Positions 1 to 6,529 of a stretch of 24,330 nucleotides of DNA are shown piece by piece. This stretch comes from CAVDWX01 sp963612735 (GTDB lineage Bacteria; Bacillota_I; Bacilli_A; RFN20; CAG-826). The first letter of the stretch is position 1. The number at the start of each line of letters is the position of its first letter. The stretch spans positions 1-24,330 of the forward strand of contig CAVDWX010000048.1 of the NCBI GenBank assembly GCA_963612735.1, written 5' to 3'. The notes below the pieces were generated by a model. It did no database searches. It had not been told where the DNA came from and saw only the letters and a program-made list of their open reading frames with translations. The position numbers and the translations under genes are program-made.

Positions 1-95
1 AAGAATATTTGCCTCAATCTTTGTATATGTACCTAACTTATTTACTAGTTATGTTATAGATTCTATAAATTTAATTATATCGACAATTAGAACAA

Positions 96-187
96 TATTT
101 GCATCATATTTATTTAAAAATATGCAAATAAGATTAATTTCACATTGATTATTTGCTTAAAAAATGTATATTTTATGCAAATAGGAG
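96..187 (+). promoter_or_regulatory. Promoter and double inverted-repeat operator of the Fic gene
   Basis: TATTTGCA (96-103) pairs with TGCAAATA (123-130), and a second copy TATTTGC (150-156) pairs with GCAAATA (177-183). The two units repeat about 54 bp apart with almost the same internal spacing (19 and 20 bp). A plausible promoter lies within: -35 TTGATT (145-150), 16 bp, -10 TATATT (167-172). The second unit therefore straddles the -10 and its right arm touches the ribosome binding site AGGAG (183-187), the geometry of a repressor site. The repeats are seen directly; their regulatory role is inferred. The likely binder is unknown; the winged-helix tail of the Fic protein is one candidate. 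Confidence 0.55.
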
Positions 188-193
188 TTTGAT

Positions 194-1245
194 ATGAGAA
201 TATTTGATTATTCATTTTTAGAAAATATCGCTATACCATCTAACATAGCTTCATATTTATTTGCTATCGAAAGGAATAAAACTCTTTCTCTTTCTTTTAA
301 GACTAATTATCCTCGCATTTTTACTAGCTTAATAAAGATAGCTAGGATTCAGTCAGTGAAATCAAGCAATGCCATTGAAGGAATAGTGACCACTGATAAA
401 AGAATCAAGAGCATTATTAATAAAATGACAGAACCCCTTAATCATAACGAAAAAGAAATTGCTGGATATCGCGATGCTTTAGAAAAAATACATAATGATT
501 ATCAAATTATAGATATTGATAAGCGCCATCTTTTACTATTACACAAAATTCTATTAGGCCATACCGATACCCCTCCGCGGGTTCATATAAAACGGTTGAT
601 AATATCATTTTTCAAACAAACTCTGATGGAATAAGAAGCACTAGATTTGTTCCTCTAAGCGCTAGTGAAACGCCTCTTGCTATGGAACAAATGCTATTAG
701 CGGTTTTCCAAGCTCGTCAAAATGTGAATATTAATCCTTTACTGTTGATACCTTGCTTTATCTTAGATTTTCTTTGCATTCATCCTTTTATTCATGGAAA
801 TGGAAGAATGTCGAGATTATTAACTTTGCTTCTTTTATATAAAAATGATTATGATGTTGGAAAATATATTTCACTAGAATATATGATCAACAAAAATAAA
901 GAATCATATTATCAAAAACTAGATGAATCATCTTCTGGTTGGTTAGAAAATAAAAATTCATATTGGCCATTTATTGAGAATTTTCTTTTGATGCTTCTTT
1001 CTACATATAAAGATTTAATGGATCGCTACAACATTGTTAAAGATAAAAAAATTTCCAAAAGTGAAAGAATAAAAGAAACTATTAAACAAAGGCTTGGAAA
1101 GATTACTAAATCAGAGATACATGATATGTGGCCTGATATTTCATATAGTACGATAGAAGTAGAACTTTCTAATTTGCTTAAAAAAACTTTGATTGAAAAA
1201 GTTGGAAACACGAATGGCGCCTCTTATTATTGGATAGGTAAATGA
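194..1245 (+). pseudogene. Fic-family protein with C-terminal winged helix, split by one frameshift
   Basis: Fic proteins transfer AMP or another nucleotide-derived group to target proteins. The first frame (194-634) carries the N-terminal helix with the inhibitory motif SSNAIEG (residues 57-63; S/T-xxx-E-G class), then reads into unrelated sequence after about position 579. The second frame, open from 580 to 1245, restores the family pattern (GSYKTVDN at 580-603, then TRFVPL) and holds the catalytic signature HPFIHGNGRMSR. The break lies at the GGG run 579-581; one additional G would rejoin the frames into a normal-length protein of about 350 residues. The C-terminal 70 residues look like a winged helix. 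The acidic residue usual at position 5 of the HPFx(D/E)GNGR motif is His here. The ribosome binding site AGGAG (183-187) fits the start at 194. It is a recent pseudogene or a sequence error; programmed frameshifting is unlikely because no heptameric slippery site or downstream structure is evident. Confidence 0.85.
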
Positions 1246-1277
1246 CAAAGAATGACAAAAAAATTTGAAATGACAAA
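1241..1277 (+). repeat. Three short direct repeats AATGACAAA
   Basis: AATGACAAA occurs at 1241-1249, 1251-1259 and 1269-1277, overlapping the end of the Fic reading frame and lying upstream of the ATPase relic. Period is 10 then 18 bp. They are short enough to arise by chance in AT-rich DNA, but they fit the pattern of short repeats ahead of the other ATPase genes in this window. Confidence 0.4.
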
Positions 1278-1366
1278 TTCTTTCATTTGCAATGTTTTGT
1301 TATAAGAAAAGCAATGTCTAACCCATTCAATATAACCATTGGAGAATTACCTTAAATTATGTTTTT

Positions 1367-1622
1367 CGTATTGAAGAAATAAATAAAATTTATGATGTTT
1401 TATTACATCATATCCATCATCAAAAGTCTATATTACTGGGCCAAGAGAAGCTGAAAAAACAGTATTATTCATACAGCTATTTAAATTGTTTGAAAAGGAT
1501 GATTATGTAACTATTGATTAAAATCCTAATTAAGAGCACTAAAATTAATGCTTCAACCGCTTAATATTTATGATATAGCTTTTTCAAAGAAGAAGTTTCT
1601 AGACGTTAATCAAATTAGATAA
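1367..1622 (+). pseudogene. Decayed N-terminal relic of an AAA_14-type ATPase
   Basis: No intact frame exists, but three short stretches in different frames fit consecutive parts of an AAA_14 ATPase start. The frame from 1367 gives RIEEINKIYDVL. The frame from 1423 gives KVYITGPREAEKTVLF, a Walker A-like loop with the second Gly replaced, continuing to DDYVTID before a stop at 1519. The frame from 1533 to 1622 gives RALKLMLQPLNIYDIAF. Similar order is expected in the DUF4143 family, where Walker A is followed by a strand ending in an acidic residue and then a helix. It ends 13 bp from the 3' end of licD. The assignment rests on pattern only; chance matches cannot be excluded. Confidence 0.4.
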
Positions 1623-1634
1623 AATTAATTATCT

Positions 1635-2492
1635 TCATTTTGATTGATTGGATTTCTTTTTTATATCGATAGATTTTTTATCTATATTTAAATATGATTG
1701 ATTAAAATCATAAAAACTGAAGGAGTGATGGCTCACTTGTTTATCTAGTGGCGGTAATTCCCGCCAATCACCGTATAAAGTTGTGAGATATTCATCAGGT
1801 TTTTCAACTCCGTAAAACATGTGATTTTCAAATTCATATAATGTTGGTTTACCGATAATACTTCTCTTCATTAGATTATGTCTTATGTCATCTTCACATG
1901 CGCTTTGAATATATAGACAATCACTATATTTATATTTTGATTGGATTTTATTCATTTTTTTACTTAATTTAATGAAGTTACCTTTATAAGGTGGGAGTAA
2001 ATAACTAATAGCAACAATTATATTTCTAAATATATATCCCTTTTTTAAAGTTATATATAATTTTAAGGTTTTATATAGTTGTAAAATTCGTCCACGTTTT
2101 ATTATTTTATTAGCTTCTTTTAAACTGTTTCCAGCTCCATCTAAAGGAAAGATATCGAGAAATATGCCTCTTATGATTGTATGTTTAAAGGATTCAATTA
2201 ATAATGTGCTAGTATCATATGCTTTTGCAAATGCATAAGTAAAATCTTTATTCCCGTTTTTATAGCTTTCAATTTGATATTTGCCTTGGCGATTAAATGT
2301 GATTTTTAAGAGTCGTTCATAATCTTCTCTTGGCATAATAACATCTAAATCATCATCCCACGGTATAAATCCTTTATGTCGTATAGCTCCAAGCATGGTT
2401 CCATAACTCATGTAGTAAGTTAAATTATTGTCTTTACACAATTGGTCAAACCAAATCAAGATATCGAGTAATCGTTGTTGCATCTCATTCAT
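1635..2492 (-). CDS. licD: LicD-family phosphotransferase (phosphocholine/phosphoethanolamine transfer to surface glycan)
   Basis: LicD proteins move the phospho-amino-alcohol from a CDP-activated donor to cell-surface glycans such as teichoic acids or capsule sugars, on the cytoplasmic side. The 285-residue protein has the family hallmark near its N-terminus: YGTMLGAIRHKGF (residues 30-42) followed by WDDDLDV (45-51), whose aspartates are the metal-binding residues of the nucleotidyltransferase-like fold. Length matches the usual 260-290. The start at 2492 is favoured over the Met three codons in because AGAGG lies 7 nt upstream. A promoter on this strand is visible (-35 TTGAAA 2555-2550, 18 bp, -10 TATAAT 2531-2526). 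It diverges from the eutH-licCA operon across 274 bp, and the enzymes encoded there make the donor LicD would use. The lysine-rich C-terminus is not conserved. The family call is firm; the acceptor and the choline-versus-ethanolamine choice are unknown. Confidence 0.9.
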   Translation of the reverse strand: MNEMQQRLLDILIWFDQLCKDNNLTYYMSYGTMLGAIRHKGFIPWDDDLDVIMPREDYERLLKITFNRQGKYQIESYKNGNKDFTYAFAKAYDTSTLLIESFKHTIIRGIFLDIFPLDGAGNSLKEANKIIKRGRILQLYKTLKLYITLKKGYIFRNIIVAISYLLPPYKGNFIKLSKKMNKIQSKYKYSDCLYIQSACEDDIRHNLMKRSIIGKPTLYEFENHMFYGVEKPDEYLTTLYGDWRELPPLDKQVSHHSFSFYDFNQSYLNIDKKSIDIKKKSNQSK

Positions 2493-2525
2493 ATGTTTGC
2501 CTCTTTATTAAAATGTGGTGTATCA

Positions 2526-2555
2526 ATTATATATAAGCTTATTATCTATTTTCAA
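2526..2555 (-). promoter_or_regulatory. Promoter of licD
   Basis: Read on the minus strand, TTGAAA (2555-2550) is followed after 18 bp by TATAAT (2531-2526), about 35 nt before the licD start. Both hexamers are near consensus for the housekeeping sigma factor. The spacing is one base longer than ideal. Confidence 0.5.
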
Positions 2556-2658
2556 TTATCAGCTGACTGTATTTTAAATATAAACATCACCAAAAATGAT
2601 TTTGAATGTTGTTTTACTTGATATCTACTTTTTATTTAATATAAAAACGCATTTAAAT

Positions 2659-2697
2659 TTGTTCAAAAATGAAATAGCGAATAAAGAAATTGAACAA
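2659..2697. promoter_or_regulatory. Inverted repeat TTGTTCAA/TTGAACAA upstream of eutH
   Basis: TTGTTCAA (2659-2666) and TTGAACAA (2690-2697) are perfect 8-bp inverted arms separated by 23 bp, placed 6 bp upstream of the eutH -35 box. The position suits a regulator site serving the divergent licD/eutH region. The binder is not known; the N-terminal HTH of the downstream LicC-LicA fusion is a speculative candidate. Confidence 0.45.
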
Positions 2698-2703
2698 TTT
2701 TTG

Positions 2704-2732
2704 TTGAAATTCATCTTTAGCTAAACTATGAT
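2704..2732 (+). promoter_or_regulatory. Promoter of the eutH-licCA operon
   Basis: TTGAAA (2704-2709), 17 bp, TATGAT (2727-2732), which is a near-consensus housekeeping promoter. The likely transcript start is about 27 nt ahead of the eutH start codon, with ribosome binding site AGGA near 2756. Confidence 0.65.
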
Positions 2733-2766
2733 GTCGAAGATGTTTTTATAAGGTTAGGAACGAATT

Positions 2767-3927
2767 ATGGAATATTTCTCGATTGCTATTGTTGGCATTA
2801 TGACTTGCTTTGCGATTGCAGGCATTATCGATAAGCTTTTTCTTAAAAACAAATTATGTCTCGGCCCTGAATTCACGCGTGGAATAGAAATGATCGGTCC
2901 GCTTTGTTTAGCGGTTGTTGGGATTATTGCTCTAGTACCTGAAATTGCTTGGGTCATTGAAAATACTATTACACCTATTTATCAAATGATGGGCTTAGAC
3001 CCTTCGATGGCGGTTACGGCAGTGTTAGCTATCGATATGGGTGGCTTTCAACTTGCTAAGGCCGTTGCATTAGACACTAAGATTGCTACTTGGGCTGGAA
3101 TAGTTTATGGCTCAATGATGGGCGCAACTATTGTTTTTTCCATCCCCGTTGGCTTAGCGGCAATTAAAAAGAAAGATGTTGCTGCCTTTTCGAAGGGAAT
3201 TCTTTTTGGAATCGCCGCGATACCGGTTGGCACTTTTGTTGGTGGGCTCATACTTGGCGTGCCCGTTTTAGTTGCTCTTAAAAACTTAATCATCCCTATT
3301 ATATTTTCTGCTATCATCATTTTGTGCCTTATTTTCTTTCCAAATGGTACAACTAAAATTTTTAAGTGGTTTTCCATTTTTATTAACATTGTGGGAATGT
3401 TAGGACTAGCTCTAGCGATGGTTAAAGATTTGGTATTAGCGCCACTAGCAAACCAAAATTTATTCGATATTAATAAAGTACCTTTCTTTAATATACTTGG
3501 CTCCACTAGTGAAGGAATATTGGTTGCGGGCTCTGTTGGATTAGTCCTTTCCGGTGCTTTACCATTTGTTTATTGTTTACAAAAATGGCTTGATAAACCA
3601 TTAAAGAAACTGGCTAATAAAACTGGAATGTCAAGCGCAGGTATCACTGGTTTTTTATTAAGCATGGCTAATAATATGGCGATGTTTGCAACATTCGATA
3701 AAATGAAAGAGAAAGAGCAAATATTGAATGTTTCATTTGCAGTATGCGCTGCTTTTATAATTGGCGATCACTTAGCCTTTACTGCCGCGAACGCGCCAGA
3801 AGCGATTGCTGCAATGATGGTCGCTAAAATTGTTTCTGCCCTTTTAGCGGTTGCTATCGCTTTAGTTTTTATAAAACTGAAAAAAAGACCTAATGAAAAA
3901 ATAGAAATAGTGGAGGAATCAAAATGA
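2767..3927 (+). CDS. eutH: EutH-type ethanolamine (or choline) permease
   Basis: The 386-residue polytopic membrane protein is hydrophobic throughout, with roughly ten or eleven membrane spans. It has the appearance of EutH: a conserved N-terminal ATG-proximal span, LGPEFTRGIEMIGPLCLAVVG, the segment TAVLAIDMGGFQLA, and late motifs SMANNMAMF, IGDHLAFTAA and PEAIAAMMVAKI. EutH imports protonated ethanolamine and is normally found in eut catabolic operons with the ammonia lyase EutBC and microcompartment genes; none is present here. Instead the stop codon overlaps the start of an HTH-LicC-LicA protein (ATGA at 3924-3927), which implies translational coupling and an anabolic role: feeding ethanolamine or choline into surface decoration. 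It would replace LicB or BCCT permeases of classical lic loci. Length is slightly short of the usual 400 or so. The family is confident; the substrate preference is inferred from context. Confidence 0.88.
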   Translation: MEYFSIAIVGIMTCFAIAGIIDKLFLKNKLCLGPEFTRGIEMIGPLCLAVVGIIALVPEIAWVIENTITPIYQMMGLDPSMAVTAVLAIDMGGFQLAKAVALDTKIATWAGIVYGSMMGATIVFSIPVGLAAIKKKDVAAFSKGILFGIAAIPVGTFVGGLILGVPVLVALKNLIIPIIFSAIIILCLIFFPNGTTKIFKWFSIFINIVGMLGLALAMVKDLVLAPLANQNLFDINKVPFFNILGSTSEGILVAGSVGLVLSGALPFVYCLQKWLDKPLKKLANKTGMSSAGITGFLLSMANNMAMFATFDKMKEKEQILNVSFAVCAAFIIGDHLAFTAANAPEAIAAMMVAKIVSALLAVAIALVFIKLKKRPNEKIEIVEESK

Positions 3928-5696
3928 CAAAAAATGAATTTAATCTTTTATACACAATTAAAAAAATAGGAGTTCAAAGCACTAGAAAGCTTGCCTCTTT
4001 AGCATCTGTTTCTATTGGATATGTTTCTAAAACATTGAATGAATTTGAGCAAAAAGGATGGGTTGATAAAGAAAAAATTACTAATCTCGGACTTGAGGCT
4101 CTTGCTCCATATAAAGTTGATAATGCTATTATTATGGCAGCGGGGATGTCCACACGATTTGTCCCACTTAGTCTAGAAAAACCTAAAGGCTTATTAATCG
4201 TTAAAAATGAAGTTTTAATTGAACGCCAAATCGAGCAACTTCAAGAAGCGGGCATTAAAGAAATAATACTTGTTCTCGGCTATAAAAAAGAAGCTTTCTT
4301 TTATTTAGAAAATAAATTTAAAGGGATAAAAATAATTATTAATCCTGAATATAATGTTAAGAATAATACCCATACTTTATATCTTGCTCAAAAATATCTT
4401 AAAAATAGTTACATCTGTTCATCTGATGATTATTTTACCGTTAATCCTTTTGAGGAATATGTTTTTCAATCTTATTACGCTTCCGAACATGTCGATGTAA
4501 AAACTAATGAATGGTATATGATTCCTGATAAAAAAGGAAATATCTCTAAAATCATTAAAAGTGGTGTAAAAGGAGATATCATGCTTGGGCATGTTTATTA
4601 TGATTATAAATTTTCTCAAGCCATAGTTAAGATTCTTAACGAAGATCATGAAATTGGCAACTATGCAAATTCATTATGGGAACAAATTCTTGCTGATTAT
4701 TTAAAGAAATTGCCGCCTATGGAAATTAAAACTTATCCAAAAGGTGTTATATTTGAATTTGATAGTTTAGAGGAACTTCGCTATTTTGATGAGAATTATG
4801 TCAATAACACTCATAGCAAAATAATGAAGAATATATCAAAAATTCTAAAATGCGACGAAAAAGACATTATGAATTTTAAAGCAATTAAGGAAGGATTAAC
4901 TAATACCAGCTTTGTCTTTGAAGTTAAAAATAAAAAATATGTCTATCGTCATCCTGGAGATGGAACTGAGACAATTATTAATCGAGCTCATGAAAGAAAA
5001 GCTCTTGAATTAGCTAAAAGCATAAATATTGATCCAACTTTTATTTACATGAATGAAAATGAAGGATGGAAGATAAGCGAATACGTCGAAAATATTCGAA
5101 TACCTTCATACGATAGTTTTGATGATTCTAAAAGAGTTATTGCAGTTTTGAGACGCCTCCATGAACGCAATTTAAAAGTTGATTGGGAATATTTGCCCTG
5201 GGAAGATGCTTGTGAAATTGAAAATATATTAAGAAAAGAGAAAGGTGGCATCGCTGACCCTGAATTTGATAAATTAAAAGCCATCATTGAGAAATGCTAT
5301 AAAAAATGTCAAAACGATGGTGTTAATAAATGTTTCTGTCACTGCGACACCTATGCTCCAAATTGGATGCTTAATGATAAAGGAGATACTATTCTTATCG
5401 ATTGGGAATATGCTGGATATGCCGATCCAGGATGCGATGTAGGCTGCTATGTTATGGATGCCATGTATGATGTAAAAGAATCAGAAAAATTTATTGCTGA
5501 ATATTGCGGTAAAAATTATAATTCAACCTTAAATTTTCACTTCTTAGCGTATATTGCTATCGTCGCTTATTATTGGTACGTATGGGCGCTTTATCGAGAA
5601 GCTTGTGGAGCTGTTATGGGCGATAGCCTATACAATTGGCACACAATGGCGAAAAAGTACACTGATTATTTGAGTAAACAATATAATCTCGATTAA
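3924..5696 (+). CDS. licCA: Three-domain fusion: HTH, LicC-like cytidylyltransferase, LicA-like choline/ethanolamine kinase
   Basis: This 590-residue cytoplasmic protein joins three functions. Residues 1-60 form a MarR/ArsR-like winged helix (ESTRKLA-like helix then SIGYVSKTLNEFEQKGWV). Residues 65-290 are a sugar-nucleotide-type transferase: AAGMSTRFVPLSLEKPK (72-88) is the nucleotide-binding signature and SSDDYF (166-171) supplies the metal-binding Asp, as in LicC, which makes CDP-choline from phosphocholine and CTP. Residues 300-590 are an aminoglycoside-phosphotransferase-fold kinase like LicA, with YVYRHPG for the ATP lysine/arginine region, the Brenner-type catalytic loop CHCDTYAPNWML (471-482) and IDWEYAG (491-497) with the metal-binding Asp. 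The start ATG overlaps the eutH stop and has GGAGG at 3912-3916. Kinase and cytidylyltransferase in one chain would convert imported choline or ethanolamine to its CDP form for LicD. LicCA fusions are known from Treponema; whether the HTH binds DNA or is structural is not known. Confidence 0.88.
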   Translation: MTKNEFNLLYTIKKIGVQSTRKLASLASVSIGYVSKTLNEFEQKGWVDKEKITNLGLEALAPYKVDNAIIMAAGMSTRFVPLSLEKPKGLLIVKNEVLIERQIEQLQEAGIKEIILVLGYKKEAFFYLENKFKGIKIIINPEYNVKNNTHTLYLAQKYLKNSYICSSDDYFTVNPFEEYVFQSYYASEHVDVKTNEWYMIPDKKGNISKIIKSGVKGDIMLGHVYYDYKFSQAIVKILNEDHEIGNYANSLWEQILADYLKKLPPMEIKTYPKGVIFEFDSLEELRYFDENYVNNTHSKIMKNISKILKCDEKDIMNFKAIKEGLTNTSFVFEVKNKKYVYRHPGDGTETIINRAHERKALELAKSINIDPTFIYMNENEGWKISEYVENIRIPSYDSFDDSKRVIAVLRRLHERNLKVDWEYLPWEDACEIENILRKEKGGIADPEFDKLKAIIEKCYKKCQNDGVNKCFCHCDTYAPNWMLNDKGDTILIDWEYAGYADPGCDVGCYVMDAMYDVKESEKFIAEYCGKNYNSTLNFHFLAYIAIVAYYWYVWALYREACGAVMGDSLYNWHTMAKKYTDYLSKQYNLD

Positions 5697-5824
5697 TTCT
5701 TTATTTTAAGAATTCATAAAACATTTGATAGATGTGAAATTGATATTAATTCATATATTCAATTTCTCTTTATCAATAGTAACCATAGTGGACTAATTAA
5801 TAAGCTAATGTAAATGACCATAAG

Positions 5825-5846
5825 GAGAAGATAATCTTCTCTTTTT
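5825..5846 (+). terminator. Rho-independent terminator after eutH-licCA
   Basis: GAGAAGAT (5825-5832) and ATCTTCTC (5834-5841) form a perfect inverted repeat followed by five T residues. In practice the loop would open to about five bases. It lies 129 nt past the licCA stop. Confidence 0.6.
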
Positions 5847-6090
5847 GTGATTAATAAATTTATGTTGTCCCCTTAATAGTTAAATCCACATGATGTCATA
5901 ATAAAATATCTCTTTTTTTATTGCGTTACCTACAAAATGAAAACGATATTGATGATAAGACAATGAATAGCTTAGAAATCTAGAATGATTAAAAATATAT
6001 TCTTATGAAGAGATAATTGAAAGGTAAATAAGGAATACTTGCCCATATGGTAACGATTTATATAAAGTATGATAAATAATATTGTTACAA
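5847..6090. other. Non-coding AT-rich gap
   Basis: No reading frame with a recognisable protein, no RNA gene and no strong hairpin is visible. The segment lies between the licCA terminator and the repeats ahead of a truncated ATPase and may be decayed accessory DNA, but nothing in it supports a specific origin. Confidence 0.5.
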
Positions 6091-6129
6091 CAAAAAACCG
6101 AATTAAATTAGGGCAAAAAACCTAATTAA
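6091..6129 (+). repeat. Pair of 16-bp direct repeats upstream of the truncated ATPase
   Basis: CAAAAAACCGAATTAA (6091-6106) and CAAAAAACCTAATTAA (6114-6129) differ at one base and are 23 bp apart. The segment AATTAGG/CCTAATT around 6105-6127 is in addition an inverted repeat. They lie just upstream of a likely promoter (-35 TTGAAA 6134-6139, 16 bp, -10 TATAAC 6156-6161), so a regulator site is plausible. Confidence 0.55.
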
Positions 6130-6133
6130 TAAT

Positions 6134-6161
6134 TTGAAAAATCCTTAACGCAATATATAAC
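6134..6161 (+). promoter_or_regulatory. Promoter of the truncated ATPase gene
   Basis: TTGAAA (6134-6139), 16 bp, TATAAC (6156-6161). AGAGG (6167-6171) follows as ribosome binding site, 8 nt before a GTG at 6180. The relic thus keeps its expression signals although the gene body is gone. Confidence 0.45.
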
Positions 6162-6179
6162 TATGAAGAGGATTATAAT

Positions 6180-6353
6180 GTGGCTATGAAAAAATATTAT
6201 CTAAGAGTTGTTGATAAAATACTCGATTTAAAATTAAGAGCATTTGGTGCAGTTAATAGTGTTGGCCCCAAGTGGTGTGGAAAAACTGAAATATCTGCAT
6301 TTGTCAATCGAAAATTGTGCCACTTTTATTCTTTTAATTCTTTATCAAATTAA
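6180..6353 (+). pseudogene. N-terminal fragment of an AAA_14/DUF4143 ATPase
   Basis: The frame from GTG 6180 (or ATG 6186) to TAA 6351-6353 encodes about 57 residues: MKKYYLRVVDKILDLKLRAFGAV, then VGPKWCGKTEI, a clear Walker A loop of the type GPKWCGKT that is characteristic of DUF4143-type ATP-binding proteins of gut Firmicutes. The intact family has about 400-440 residues. Here the frame turns unrelated after about residue 43 and stops, with no Walker B, TGS or nuclease-like domain found in the 150 bp downstream. So it is a truncated relic rather than a frameshifted gene. AGAGG at 6167-6171 supports the GTG start. It directly precedes an intact but different ATPase of the same superfamily, not a continuation of this one. 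Confidence 0.75.
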
Positions 6354-6418
6354 TGTTACCTTTTTTGTCCTTTAATATATATTCTATCTAGAATAAAAAT
6401 CATTGCATTTACAAATCG

Positions 6419-6508
6419 TGCGTAAATACGCAATATTTGCTAATGAACTATTTATTTTAATCCGTTTTATACTATAATGTTACTAGTAATTACTGCGTAA
6501 ATACGCAA
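6419..6508 (+). promoter_or_regulatory. Promoter with two identical palindromic operators ahead of the first intact ATPase
   Basis: TGCGTAAATACGCAA occurs identically at 6419-6433 and 6494-6508. Each has 6-bp inverted arms TGCGTA/TACGCA with a 2-bp centre. A consensus -10 TATAAT (6473-6478) lies between them, so one site is upstream of the promoter and the other falls at about +10 to +25, just ahead of the ribosome binding site. Two identical dyads 75 bp apart bracketing a promoter suggest cooperative repression, possibly with looping. No regulator gene is adjacent; the ATPase itself may autoregulate. Confidence 0.65.
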
Positions 6509-6529
6509 AAGATGACAATAGGAGTTAAT

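Noticed and set aside
2754..3506. Minus-strand frames opposite eutH (67 and 133 codons)
   Set aside because: They lie wholly inside a well-conserved membrane-protein gene, have no ribosome binding site and no recognisable protein; they are antisense shadows.
194..5696. A functional link between the Fic protein and CDP-choline, as for the phosphocholinating Fic protein AnkX
   Set aside because: The motif is GNGR rather than the AnkX type, the gene is broken, and it has a separate promoter. Proximity alone is not evidence.
6512..6529. Start of the ATPase at ATG 6512
   Set aside because: The ribosome binding site AGGAG lies downstream of this codon and 5 nt before ATG 6530, and the family N-terminus begins at 6530.
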